From the NCBI GenBank assembly GCA_049642465.1, contig JBAROV010000039.1, positions 32,705-96,704 on the forward strand: a DNA stretch of 64,000 bases, given 5' to 3'. The translations under genes and the position numbers were made by a program. Positions 1 through 8,675 of the stretch are shown here, piece by piece. Source of the stretch: CAWDPQ01 sp049642465. Lineage in GTDB: Bacteria > Acidobacteriota > Vicinamibacteria > Vicinamibacterales > 2-12-FULL-66-21. Position 1 is the stretch's first letter, and each line of letters starts with the position of its first letter. Below the pieces are notes generated by a model. It saw only the letters and a list, made by a program, of their open reading frames with translations, searched no databases and had not been told where the DNA came from.

Positions 1-522
1 ACCCACTGAGTGAAGCGCATTGAAGAGGAAGTGCGGATTGATTTGCGCGCGCAGCGCCACGAGCTGCGCTTGCTGCGCCAGCAGACGCGCCTCGCTCGCC
101 GCGGCTTCCTGCGCACGAACGCGACGGTTCGCGCGCACCGCATACGACAATCCAGCGATGAGCACGTACAACCAGCAACCCATCAACAGGTTCCAGATCA
201 GAACCGGTGAGGTGCGAAACGCCTGGGCCGCAGCACCGAAGCGTCCAAGGACGAGATCGGGCCAGGCCCACGAAACCGAGTAGACAAGACTAAACAGCGT
301 GAGGCCGGCGGCGTGAATGAAATAGAAGGATGCGGAACGCCAGTTCCAATCCAGGCGGGCGGTCAGGCGCCAGATCGCCACCCCCATGATCGCCGCAGAT
401 CCCATCGCCAGAAGACCATAGGGCAGGGTCTCGAGCGGCGACATCCGTCCTGAGGACGCGGCGGCAACCGCCCAGAACAACGCGCTAGCGAGCCACGCAA
501 CGATGTACGCGATCCAGCCCAT
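1..522 (-). CDS. LytS/YehU-type sensor histidine kinase, N-terminal part (truncated by window edge)
   Basis: The minus strand is open from an ATG at 522 to the window edge, giving 174 residues. Four to five hydrophobic segments fill about residues 1-135. A charged, Ala/Gln-rich helix follows, then LRAQINPHFLFN at 157-168, the phospho-acceptor motif of the His_kinase family (PF06580) with His164 as the likely phosphorylated residue. The HATPase domain must lie beyond the left edge. An AGG sits about nine bases before the ATG, and no other start exists before an in-frame stop near 591. Kinases of this type usually pair with LytTR response regulators, and two LytTR-like direct repeats lie just upstream (582-614). 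Partner and signal are unknown. Confidence 0.85.
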   Translation of the reverse strand, partial: MGWIAYIVAWLASALFWAVAAASSGRMSPLETLPYGLLAMGSAAIMGVAIWRLTARLDWNWRSASFYFIHAAGLTLFSLVYSVSWAWPDLVLGRFGAAAQAFRTSPVLIWNLLMGCWLYVLIAGLSYAVRANRRVRAQEAAASEARLLAQQAQLVALRAQINPHFLFNALHSVG

Positions 523-581
523 GGCGAAGAACCTCGGGACGGTTCGGATCGTGGCACGCGCGTCTTGCGCTGTCCAGTTAT

Positions 582-614
582 CGTCCGTTCACCGCTGCAA
601 GCGTCCGTTCACCG
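582..614 (-). promoter_or_regulatory. Direct repeat, possible LytTR-type operator
   Basis: CGTCCGTTCACCG occurs twice, at 582-594 and 602-614, exactly 20 bp apart, in the gap between the permease stop and the kinase start. The core TCCGTTCAC matches eight of nine positions of the LytTR half-site pattern as I recall it ([TA][AC][CA]GTTN[AG][TG]). LytTR regulators bind two direct repeats on one DNA face about two turns apart. The function is inferred. Confidence 0.45.
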
Positions 615-621
615 GCAGCAG

Positions 622-3150
622 CTAGTTTCTCAGCGCTGTTGCTGGATTGACCAACGCGGCACGCCGCGCCGGGAGAACGGCCGCAGCAAGCGCGCTCAGT
701 ACGAGCACGGTAATGGCCCCCGCAAAGACCCGCAGATTGATCCCCTCAACGCCATAGAGTTGTGCGCTGATGGCGCGCGCGGTCACGAACGCGCCAAGCA
801 GGCCAATCGACAGTCCGATGACGGTCTGGAGAAACGGTCCCCTCACGCAGGTGCGAATGATCTGGCCGGGATCCGCGCCGAGGGCCATGCGGACGCCGAT
901 CTCACGAGTTCGCTGAGACACGCCGTACGCCGTCACGCCGTACAGCCCGAGCGACGCGAGCGCGAGTGCGAGCAAGCCGTAGACCGACGTCAGGCGCGCC
1001 ATCAGCCGTTCCATCCGGAAATTCGCATTCACCTGCAGCGTCATCGCTACGATGCGGATGACATTGATGTCGGGATCCGCGTCTGCGAAAGCCCGCCGGA
1101 TCGACGCTTCGATGTTCCTCGTGCCAGCCGCGACCTGGATGACGACGGCACGCGGTAAGGTTGAACGGGCCTGCACGTTGCGGGCCGTCAGATCTTTGTA
1201 TTCCACGACCTGAAAGGACGGCAGGAATAACATCGGCCGAACGTCGGGCTGTGTGGCGCCCGTGTACTTGACGTCCTCGACGACGCCGACAATCTCGAAA
1301 TCGGCCGCATGATCGATGTTACCGATGCCGGCGGTTCCGCCGATCGGATCACGTTCGGCCAAGAACCGGCGCACGAAGGTTTCATTCACGACGGCAACCC
1401 GCTTGCTTGACGGCGTGTCGCGCTCGTCGATCGTTCGGCCGCGGAGCACGCGAGTCCCCACCGTCTCGAAAAACCCTGCGCTGACGCGGTTCCACGAACT
1501 GGAATCGGGGCGACCCGGATCCGGCGTGCGCCCGGCAATGCTTACTGTCGAGGACCAGTTGTTCCCCTCCATCGGGCTGTACATCGCGTAGCAGACTCGC
1601 TCGACACCAGGTGCCTTTCGCAGGTTCTCCTCCACACGGCTGAACAGGTTCACCAAGCGCGGGATGTCCCCAGCGATCGCGGGTGGATCGATCCGAACGA
1701 CAAAACGATTTGCCGGCGTGAACCCAAGCGGCTGCCGTTCGAGTTTTCCCAGGCTCGTGGCGAGCAGACCGGCCGTCGAGAGGAGGACGAGCGAAAGAGC
1801 GACCTGAATGATGAGCAGTGAGCCACGAGGCACCAGCGAACGCGCCTGTCCGCTCCGGCCGACGCCGGACACTGCGTCGAGCGGCGGCGTCCGCGACATC
1901 GTCCAGGCGGGTACGGCAGTGAAGAGCGCGCCTGTCACGATCGAAAGCGCCAGCGCGAACAGCCAGATGGATGCGGAAGGCGTCACGTTCACGGGAACGA
2001 ACGCCACCATGGGAAACGCCACCTTTATTAATAGGCGTGCGCTGAGGGCGGCCATGCCGAGACCCACCAGTCCACCAAGGAGCGACAAGAGGATCCCCTC
2101 TGTGAGCGCCTGCCGAATCAGCCGACCGCTCGATGCACCGAGCGCGAGCCGAATCGCTGCCTGCCCGCGATCGGCGCGGGCGAGGAGCAAGTTGGCAAGA
2201 TTGGCGACAGCAATGAGCAGCACCATCGCCGACGCGGCCAACAGCAGGTTCAGCGAACGCCCGTACTGTTCGCGCGCTACACCCACGCCTCCGGGCGCCG
2301 GCACGACGACGATATGTTGCCGAGGGATTTCAGAGCGGTTGGCGTCGCTGACGAATGGCTGTTCGGCGAGCCAATTCTGCAACGCGGTCGTCAGACGAGC
2401 GCTCGGCTGCTCCACGCGCACGCCGGGAACCATTCGTCCGATCGAGTAGAGCCAGTTTTGATCGGCTCGATCGATGATCGAAGCCGCGCCGCGAAGCGTT
2501 GGTTCCTGAGCGATAGGCATCCACAGCGCCGCGGGATCAGGGCGGATCGTGTCTCCAAAGAATGTTGCAGACGCGACGCCGACGATCGTCATCGGCTTGC
2601 CGTTGATGACAAAGGCGCTGCCAACAACGGACGGGTCGGCTCCGTAGTGCTGTGTCCACGCGCGGTGGCTCAAGACGGCCACGGCCGCCGCGTCGCGCGT
2701 GTCATCGTCGGGCGTCAGCAGGCGTCCGGCTGCCGGACGCACGCCGAACATCACGAAATAGTTCCCCGAGACGAATGATCCCGGCATAGCGATGGAGACG
2801 CGCTCCCCCGGGCGCCGCACACCAAACGAAATCGTTGTCGCCTGAAAAGCCGCCAGCTCGGAGAACTCCGGCGCGTTGGCCTTCAGGTGCTCGAACAACT
2901 TGTTGGAGAACAGGGAGTAGCTGGTGGCCAGACCGGAATTGACGCAGCAGTCGTTAGTGTCCCCCAGCCGAAACAGCTCGCTCGGCCGCTCGACTGGAAG
3001 CGTCCGCAGCACCAAGGCGTGGATCAGAGTGAAGACCGCAATGTTGGCACCGAGACCAAGCGCGAGGGTCGCGATTACGACTGCGGTGAAACCGGGCTGC
3101 TGCGAAAGGCGGCGGAACGCCAGCCGGATATCGTCGCGAAGGTGACTCAT
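622..3150 (-). CDS. ADOP-type ABC transporter permease (duplicated FtsX/MacB permease)
   Basis: The protein has 842 residues. It opens with a cytoplasmic helix and a first membrane segment (ATLALGLGANIAVFTL) as in MacB-PCD/FtsX permeases. A large periplasmic domain covers about residues 45-280, and three membrane segments lie at about 295-410. The pattern then repeats: membrane segment near 445-465, second periplasmic domain, and FtsX-like segments at about 720-835. This duplicated arrangement without an ATPase gene beside it is typical of acidobacterial duplicated orphan permeases. It contains the usual TREIGVRMALGA motif. The role is presumably macrolide/lipid/peptide export or envelope work, but the substrate is unknown. 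ATG start at 3150. The kinase gene lies 99 bp downstream. Confidence 0.9.
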   Translation of the reverse strand: MSHLRDDIRLAFRRLSQQPGFTAVVIATLALGLGANIAVFTLIHALVLRTLPVERPSELFRLGDTNDCCVNSGLATSYSLFSNKLFEHLKANAPEFSELAAFQATTISFGVRRPGERVSIAMPGSFVSGNYFVMFGVRPAAGRLLTPDDDTRDAAAVAVLSHRAWTQHYGADPSVVGSAFVINGKPMTIVGVASATFFGDTIRPDPAALWMPIAQEPTLRGAASIIDRADQNWLYSIGRMVPGVRVEQPSARLTTALQNWLAEQPFVSDANRSEIPRQHIVVVPAPGGVGVAREQYGRSLNLLLAASAMVLLIAVANLANLLLARADRGQAAIRLALGASSGRLIRQALTEGILLSLLGGLVGLGMAALSARLLIKVAFPMVAFVPVNVTPSASIWLFALALSIVTGALFTAVPAWTMSRTPPLDAVSGVGRSGQARSLVPRGSLLIIQVALSLVLLSTAGLLATSLGKLERQPLGFTPANRFVVRIDPPAIAGDIPRLVNLFSRVEENLRKAPGVERVCYAMYSPMEGNNWSSTVSIAGRTPDPGRPDSSSWNRVSAGFFETVGTRVLRGRTIDERDTPSSKRVAVVNETFVRRFLAERDPIGGTAGIGNIDHAADFEIVGVVEDVKYTGATQPDVRPMLFLPSFQVVEYKDLTARNVQARSTLPRAVVIQVAAGTRNIEASIRRAFADADPDINVIRIVAMTLQVNANFRMERLMARLTSVYGLLALALASLGLYGVTAYGVSQRTREIGVRMALGADPGQIIRTCVRGPFLQTVIGLSIGLLGAFVTARAISAQLYGVEGINLRVFAGAITVLVLSALAAAVLPARRAALVNPATALRN

Positions 3151-3236
3151 GACGTAATCTCCCTCGCCTTAGACGACGGGCGTTCCGCCGACGTTGTCCG
3201 CGTGCGCGCTTCGCGCTACGGCGCGGAAGGCTGAGA

Positions 3237-3539
3237 CTACAGCCTCGCGGCGCGCAATTGCGCGCCAACCTCGGACGTCTGGGGATCGATCACCGCCCTG
3301 ACTTCAGAGATCTTCGTGACGGGGAATCCCCCTCGCGCCGCGTGCTCCCGGATGATCTGTTCGTTGGGCGCCAGATAGATGCAGGTGATTTTGTCGTCGG
3401 TCACGTAGCTCTGCACCCACTGGATCTGAGGACCCAGGTCGTTGAGCACGTCGCACGACTTCCTGGCGATTCCCTGCAGCTCGTTTGACGAAAGATCCCC
3501 GGCGCCGGGGAGCTGGCGTTCGATCAGATAGCGCGGCAT
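3237..3539 (-). CDS. DUF4242 family small protein
   Basis: The protein has 100 residues starting MPRYLIERQLPG, the usual beginning of DUF4242 (SCO4226-like) proteins, which form small ferredoxin-like dimers; one homologue binds nickel. The motif QSYVTDDKITCIYLAPNE is typical of the family. There is no signal peptide, so it should be cytoplasmic. A strong Shine-Dalgarno (AAGGAG) precedes the ATG at 3539. It lies 37 bp downstream of the DinB-like gene and 86 bp upstream of the ADOP permease, so it may share a transcript with either. The function is not established. Confidence 0.8.
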   Translation of the reverse strand: MPRYLIERQLPGAGDLSSNELQGIARKSCDVLNDLGPQIQWVQSYVTDDKITCIYLAPNEQIIREHAARGGFPVTKISEVRAVIDPQTSEVGAQLRAARL

Positions 3540-3576
3540 GTGTGGTCTCCTTATGGGTTACGAACAATTCTGGCGG

Positions 3577-4122
3577 TCATTGTCCGGGCTTCGCCGACCA
3601 GGGGGGCACGACACCGTTCACGCGCGCGTAGGCGATCAACTGCCCCATGTGTTCGTGGTTATGCACGAGCAGGCGGAGGAGCACACCGTCCACCGTGGCC
3701 TCCTTCCCGAAGAACTTCGCCGGCTTCGTTCGGTCCGCCGTCTTCACGGCAGCGCGCACGGCGTCGAACGAACCCGTCAGAAATTTGCTGACTTCCGCTT
3801 TGGTGGTGAGCGCCTTCTCCGGTTCTTTGCCGAGCTTTGAGAGATCCGGCGGCTTGAAGCCGGCCTGTCCGAGCAGAAGGTGATTTCCCAGGGCAATGTG
3901 CATCAGCACTTCGCTGGTGGACCTCACACCGGGACCCGGCCGCCACGTGAACTTGTCTGCCGGAAACGCCTCTGCCAACTGCGTCAACTGACGCGCCGCA
4001 TGGTCGAACTCCCCGTCCCAACCGTCCCCCGCGCCCGTCGGTGGCTGAGCGGACGGATGGTGCGCGAATGTGAAGCCGAGCGCCGCGAGCACACACGCCC
4101 CGACTGCGACTCTGATGTTCAT
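3577..4122 (-). CDS. Secreted DinB-like protein
   Basis: The start is placed at the ATG at 4122, giving MNIRVAVGACVLAALGFTFA, a clear signal peptide; an ATG at 4155 would add 11 non-hydrophobic residues. The mature part is a DinB four-helix bundle: WDGEFDHAARQLTQLAEAF, LMHIALGNHLLL, and LLVHNHEHMGQLIAYAR near the C-terminus. The His residues in these three motifs match the metal triad of DinB/YfiT-like proteins. These are metal-dependent thiol-related transferases of mostly unknown substrate; here the protein would act outside the cytoplasm. About 181 residues, normal for the family. Confidence 0.82.
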   Translation of the reverse strand: MNIRVAVGACVLAALGFTFAHHPSAQPPTGAGDGWDGEFDHAARQLTQLAEAFPADKFTWRPGPGVRSTSEVLMHIALGNHLLLGQAGFKPPDLSKLGKEPEKALTTKAEVSKFLTGSFDAVRAAVKTADRTKPAKFFGKEATVDGVLLRLLVHNHEHMGQLIAYARVNGVVPPWSAKPGQ

Positions 4123-4156
4123 GAACACCTCGCCACGAGACGGTGACGTTAGCACG

Positions 4157-4265
4157 AAAAAGGGGACTGTCCCCTTTTCCCAAAACCGGACACTTCGGGA
4201 AAATGGGGACAGTCCCCCTTTTTCAAGAGTGTCCGATTTCGCAAAAGGGGGACTGTCCCCTTTTT
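4157..4265. repeat. Triple REP-like palindrome cluster
   Basis: Three copies of the palindrome GGGGACTGTCCCC with A-rich and T-rich flanks lie at 4157-4178, 4201-4223 and 4243-4265. The middle copy is the reverse orientation (GGGGACAGTCCCC). The spacers carry related segments (CCGGACACTTCGGGAAAA; GTGTCCGATTTCGCAAAA), so whole units are inverted relative to one another, as in BIME-type REP arrays. No RAYT transposase gene is in the window. The cluster separates the divergent DinB-like and cupredoxin-fusion genes. Confidence 0.8.
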
Positions 4266-4310
4266 CCGGCAGACAGCCGATCTGGTAGCCTACGCCCGGA
4301 GAATGACCCC

Positions 4311-7160
4311 ATGAGCCAACCCGTCCGCGCGACGGCGCGGGTCGCCGTCGCCGCCATGCTCTTGATCTGCACCCGCGGGGATCTCTCGAGCCAGGCCCAG
4401 CCGACCGCCACTCCCGACCGCGAATACATGCTGGAAACCACGATTCTCGGCTACCGGGGGGTCGGCGGAGAGATCGACGGCGTTCGCAATCCGACCTTGT
4501 GGGCCCGGACCGGCGACATGGTCCGCATCACCATCGTCAACGGTGAGCTGATGGTCCATGACATCGTCATCGAGAAGCTCGACGTGCGGAGCACGCAGAT
4601 CCTCGACAAAGGGGCCAAGACGAGCATCACCTTCAAGGCGACGCAGAGCGATACCTACTTCTGTTCGCTGCCCGGCCACAGGGTCGCCGGAATGGAGGGG
4701 CGGATCGACGTTTCCGACACACCGCGGACGCAGCCCGAAGGCGAGCCGCCGATGTCAGACGGCCGGGCACTCGATCTGGATTTCGAGAACGGCACGCTCG
4801 AGAACTGGACGGCCACGGGCGATGCATTCGAGGTGATGAAAGTGGACGCTTCGTCCGAGACGGCGCAGCGTCGGAACGGTCATTTCGGTTCCTACTGGGT
4901 GACGAGCGGCCTGCGCGGCGGATCGCGGCGCGGGGTGCTCTCGTCGGTGCCGTTCCGCGTGACCAAGCCGTACGCGAGCTTTCTCGTGTCAGGCGGCGCA
5001 TTCTCCAGCACGCGCGTCGAACTGGTCACCGCCGCAGACAAGAGGGTCATCTACACGATCTCAGGCGCCGATCAGGCGACGCTGCGACCCGCGATCGTCG
5101 ATTTGAGCGCCTACGTGGGAAAGGACATCTTCGTCCGCCTCGTGGACGAGGATACGGGAATGTCCACGGCGGCCTACATCCGCGAGAATCCATGGGCGCA
5201 CATCAACTTCGATCACTTCCGTTTCCACGAGACGAAGCCAACGTTCGTCAACGAGATCGCACCTGCTGACATCAACGCCATGCCGCCGATCGACCCGGTG
5301 CTGCACGCGGGATTGTCGGCATCCGAAGCGGCGAAAGCGATGACGGTGGCGAAGGGGTTCACCGTGAAGCTTGCCGCGTCCGAACCGGACGTGGTTCGGC
5401 CGATCGGTTTCACGCTGGACGATCGGGGCCGGCTCTGGGTTGCCGAGGCACACACATATCCGACACGCGCCGCTGAAGGCGAGGGGAAAGACCGCATTCT
5501 CATCCTCGAAGACACGGATGGCGATGGACGCCTGGACAAACGCAAGGTCTTCATCGAGGGCCTCAACCTCGTCAGCGGAATCGAGGTGGGCTTCGGTGGC
5601 GTCTGGATTGGCGCCGCGCCAAACCTCTTGTTCATCCCTGTGAAAGATGGAACGGACGTGCCCGCTGGTCCGCCGCAAGTCCTGCTCGACGGTTGGGGGT
5701 ATCAGGACACGCACGAAACGCTCAACACATTTACCTGGGGACCCGATGGCTGGCTCTACGGCACGCACGGCGTGTTCACGCACTCAAACGTCGGCAAACC
5801 GGGAGCGCCAGACTCAGAACGCCAGCGGCTGAACGCGGGCATCTGGCGTTATCACCCGACGAAGCACGCGTTCGAGGTGTTTGCTGAAGGGACGAGTAAT
5901 CCGTGGGGACTCGATTTCAACGATTACGGCCACGCGTTCACGACGGCGTGCGTCATCGAGCACCTCTACCACGTCGTTCAAGGCGCGCGCTACAAGCGGC
6001 AGGCGGGCAAGCATTTCAACCCGTACATCTACGACGACATCAAGACCATTGCAGACCACGTGCATTGGGTTGGAAAGAAAGGCCCACATGCGGGCAACGC
6101 GCGTTCGGGTTCGGCAGGCGGTGGTCACGCCCATGCGGGCGCGATGATCTATCTCGGCGGCGACAACTGGCCGCGCGAATATCGCAATTCAATCTTCATG
6201 AACAACATCCACGGGAATCGGGCGAACACCGATCTGCTGAGGCGTGCCGGTTCGGGCTACACGGCAACGCACGGACCGGATTTTCTGCTCACCAATGACT
6301 CGTGGAGCCAGATGCTCAACTTCCGCTACGGGCCAGACGGTTCCGTCCACGTCATCGACTGGTACGACAAGAACCAATGCCACAGCACCAATCTGGAAAT
6401 CCATCAGAAGACGCTCGGACGCATCTTCAAGATCAGCCATCAGCGAGACAAATGGGTCCAGGTCGACCTGAAGAAGTTGTCATCCGAAGCACTGGTCGAT
6501 CTTCAACTCAATCGCAACGACTGGTACGTGCGCCATGCGCGCCGGATTCTGCATGAGCGAGGGCCCAATCCGAAGGTCCATGCACAGTTGAGGGTCATCC
6601 TCCGCGACAACCCCGACGTGACCCGCAAGCTGCGCGCGCTTTGGGCGCTGTATGTCACGAACGGATTAACTCAATCGGACATGCTCGAGCTGCTCGGTCA
6701 CGAGAGTGAGTACCTGCGCAGCTGGGGCGTGTATCTGCTCGTGCAGGACCAGCAGCCGTCGGAGGAAGCGGTCCGTCGCTTCGCGGCACTTGCGCGGCAG
6801 GATGCGTCACCGCTGGTACGGCTCTATCTCGCGAGCGCGCTGCAGCGAGTGCCGGTCGAGAGACGCTGGGACGTCATCACGGCTCTCCTGACCCACGACG
6901 AGGATCGCTTGGACCATAACCTTCCGATGATGGTGTGGTACGCCGCCGAGCCGCTGGCGGCGGGCGACAAGGCCCGCGCGCTGACACTCGCGCTCGACGC
7001 GAAGATGCCACGCCTGTTTCCGTTCACCGTGCAGCGAATCGCCGCGTTGCAGACGCAGGATGCGCTGCGCGTCCTTGCCGAGCAACTCGCGCGCACGACT
7101 GATGCAGCGCAACAAACGGAGCTGGTGAACGGGATCAATCTAGCCGTGAAGAAGAAGTGA
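4311..7160 (+). CDS. Secreted cupredoxin / jelly-roll / membrane-bound-dehydrogenase-type propeller / HEAT fusion
   Basis: The start chosen is the ATG at 4311 behind GGAGA; the longer open frame upstream only translates the REP cluster. 949 residues. After a signal peptide, residues 37-135 form a cupredoxin with all four type-1 copper ligands: His83, Cys118, His123 and Met128 (C-X4-H-X4-M). Residues about 145-320 look like a galactose-binding-type beta-sandwich. From about 340 the protein follows the TIGR02604 membrane-bound dehydrogenase propeller (VRPIGFTLDDRGRLWVAEA, DTDGDGRLD, TFTWGPDGWLYGTHG). The C-terminal 200 residues are HEAT-like helical repeats. Unlike the protein at 13483-16524 it has no CxxCH haem domain, so copper may replace haem as electron carrier. 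The substrate is unknown. Confidence 0.82.
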   Translation: MSQPVRATARVAVAAMLLICTRGDLSSQAQPTATPDREYMLETTILGYRGVGGEIDGVRNPTLWARTGDMVRITIVNGELMVHDIVIEKLDVRSTQILDKGAKTSITFKATQSDTYFCSLPGHRVAGMEGRIDVSDTPRTQPEGEPPMSDGRALDLDFENGTLENWTATGDAFEVMKVDASSETAQRRNGHFGSYWVTSGLRGGSRRGVLSSVPFRVTKPYASFLVSGGAFSSTRVELVTAADKRVIYTISGADQATLRPAIVDLSAYVGKDIFVRLVDEDTGMSTAAYIRENPWAHINFDHFRFHETKPTFVNEIAPADINAMPPIDPVLHAGLSASEAAKAMTVAKGFTVKLAASEPDVVRPIGFTLDDRGRLWVAEAHTYPTRAAEGEGKDRILILEDTDGDGRLDKRKVFIEGLNLVSGIEVGFGGVWIGAAPNLLFIPVKDGTDVPAGPPQVLLDGWGYQDTHETLNTFTWGPDGWLYGTHGVFTHSNVGKPGAPDSERQRLNAGIWRYHPTKHAFEVFAEGTSNPWGLDFNDYGHAFTTACVIEHLYHVVQGARYKRQAGKHFNPYIYDDIKTIADHVHWVGKKGPHAGNARSGSAGGGHAHAGAMIYLGGDNWPREYRNSIFMNNIHGNRANTDLLRRAGSGYTATHGPDFLLTNDSWSQMLNFRYGPDGSVHVIDWYDKNQCHSTNLEIHQKTLGRIFKISHQRDKWVQVDLKKLSSEALVDLQLNRNDWYVRHARRILHERGPNPKVHAQLRVILRDNPDVTRKLRALWALYVTNGLTQSDMLELLGHESEYLRSWGVYLLVQDQQPSEEAVRRFAALARQDASPLVRLYLASALQRVPVERRWDVITALLTHDEDRLDHNLPMMVWYAAEPLAAGDKARALTLALDAKMPRLFPFTVQRIAALQTQDALRVLAEQLARTTDAAQQTELVNGINLAVKKK

Positions 7161-7900
7161 TGACGTCACAGTCGAAGCGGATGGTCGTGCTCGGGTTACT
7201 CGTGGTGTCGCTGGCGCTGCTGCTCCCGGGTATTCTTGCGCCGGTCCTCACGATCCGGGGCGTGCTGACGCGCGAGGGTGTCGCGCATGTCGCGCCGATG
7301 ATGCTGGAGCGGGGCCTGAGCGATGAGACGATCGCGACCCTGAAATCAATGATGAACCCCGCCATCGTGTCGTTCCTGAACGCGACCGGCGGCGATCTGC
7401 GCAAGATCATCCTCGAGAGGCTGAGCCCCCAGATCACCGCGTCGCTGCAGAAAAACGTCAGCGAGGTGCCCATCTACGAGCAGACACGCAGCATCCTGGG
7501 GTCGGTCAGGCGACTCTATGAAGTAGGCAGTCCCGTGCCGGCGACACTGATTCTGCTCTTCAGCGTGATCGTGCCCTTCGGGAAAGCCACGCTGGTCGCG
7601 TGGACCGTGTTCATGGTCAACGAAGGCAGGCGTCTCCGCACGCTCCGGTTCGTGGAAGCGATCGCAAAGTGGTCGATGGCCGACGTGTTCGTCGTCGCGC
7701 TCTTCATCGCCTACCTCGCCGCACAGGCGAGCCAGACGGCGGCCAGCGATCCCAACGCGGCGCCGCCGCTCATCGCCTTCACGGCCCACTTTGGACCAGG
7801 CTTCTACTGGTTCACCGCGTACTGCATCTTCTCACTGGCGTCCCAGCAGTACACGCGAAGGTTGGCATCGCGAGCGCAAGACGTCGCGCCGGCGGCTTGA
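7160..7900 (+). CDS. PqiA-family inner-membrane protein
   Basis: The start ATG overlaps the stop of the preceding gene (TGATG, 7158-7162), which implies translational coupling; a GTG at 7157 is also possible. The protein of about 246 residues has an N-terminal membrane segment, a periplasmic stretch, and a PqiA-like membrane core: PVPATLILLFSVIVPFGKA, WSMADVFVVALFIAYLAA and a last helix at FYWFTAYCIFSLAS. PqiA-type proteins work with MCE proteins in lipid transport across the envelope. Here there is one PqiA domain, no zinc-finger Cys pairs and no MCE partner nearby. Its last 89 bp overlap the converging gene at 7812-8636. Confidence 0.78.
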   Translation: MTSQSKRMVVLGLLVVSLALLLPGILAPVLTIRGVLTREGVAHVAPMMLERGLSDETIATLKSMMNPAIVSFLNATGGDLRKIILERLSPQITASLQKNVSEVPIYEQTRSILGSVRRLYEVGSPVPATLILLFSVIVPFGKATLVAWTVFMVNEGRRLRTLRFVEAIAKWSMADVFVVALFIAYLAAQASQTAASDPNAAPPLIAFTAHFGPGFYWFTAYCIFSLASQQYTRRLASRAQDVAPAA

Positions 7901-8636
7901 GTGTCTGTTCCTTCACATACGGCCGCAGCTCCGGAACCACCTCTTGCAGCGCATCGACCACGAACTGCGCGACCACCGCGCTTCCCTTGCCGTTCAGATG
8001 GGTGCGATCGACTTGCCCCTTGTCGTCGCGCGGACTCAAATCCGCCCACACATCGTCGCCCGTCTGCTCCGCGTCGTCTTTGCTGATCGCGTGTAGATCC
8101 ACAAGCGGGACGTTCTTTTCCTTTGCCAATGCCCGGACGGCCTCGACGTACGGGGTTTGCGTCGTCCTGATGGATCCATCCTCGTTGTAGATCCGGCGGA
8201 CCAGTGAGGTGACAAGGATCGGCTTCGCGCCGATGGCGCGCGCCTCGTCCACATAGCGAGACATGTAGGTACGAAACGTGGTCGCCGGATCCGTTTCGCG
8301 CTCCGGACCCTTTCCCGGTTCGTCGTTGTGCCCGAACTGAATCAAGTAGTACTGGCCCTTCTTGCCCAGCGCCTCCGTCCAGCGTCCCTCGTCGATGAAA
8401 CTCTTCGAACTGCGTCCGCCGGCTGATTCATTGATGACTTCGACCTTGTCGGTGACGAGCTGACGAAATCCTGCACCCCACCCCGCTTCGTCCGTGACCG
8501 TCGAGTCGCCGACGAGGACGATGCGGGTAGCGGCCGGGAGTGGACCTTGGGCCCTTAGGAAGGCCGGCACCGGCGTAATGAGCAGAACGATGAAAAGCGA
8601 GATAAACCGCGAATGTCCGTCAGGTGGAAATCTCAT
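7812..8636 (-). CDS. Secreted SGNH hydrolase, rhamnogalacturonan-acetylesterase-like
   Basis: 274 residues with an N-terminal signal peptide (FISLFIVLLITPVPAFLRAQ). SGNH blocks are present: VGDSTV with the nucleophile Ser, ESAGGRSSKSF (block II Gly), FGHNDEPG (block III Asn) and DRTHLNGKG (Asp-His of the triad). This order and the GRSSKSF motif are characteristic of rhamnogalacturonan acetylesterases (CE12), which deacetylate pectin. It is the last gene of the 16.5-7.8 kb operon. About 29 C-terminal residues, Arg-rich and unlike the family, are encoded antisense to the end of the PqiA-like gene and look like a read-through extension. Confidence 0.85.
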   Translation of the reverse strand: MRFPPDGHSRFISLFIVLLITPVPAFLRAQGPLPAATRIVLVGDSTVTDEAGWGAGFRQLVTDKVEVINESAGGRSSKSFIDEGRWTEALGKKGQYYLIQFGHNDEPGKGPERETDPATTFRTYMSRYVDEARAIGAKPILVTSLVRRIYNEDGSIRTTQTPYVEAVRALAKEKNVPLVDLHAISKDDAEQTGDDVWADLSPRDDKGQVDRTHLNGKGSAVVAQFVVDALQEVVPELRPYVKEQTLKPPARRLALAMPTFACTAGTPVRRCSTR

Positions 8637-8675
8637 TGCAGGGGACCCGGCAAGTCTAGATCCGATTCGACTGCG

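Noticed and set aside
4143..4310. Upstream extension of the cupredoxin fusion by 56 residues
   Set aside because: It only translates the REP cluster; the ATG at 4311 has a Shine-Dalgarno and opens a signal peptide.
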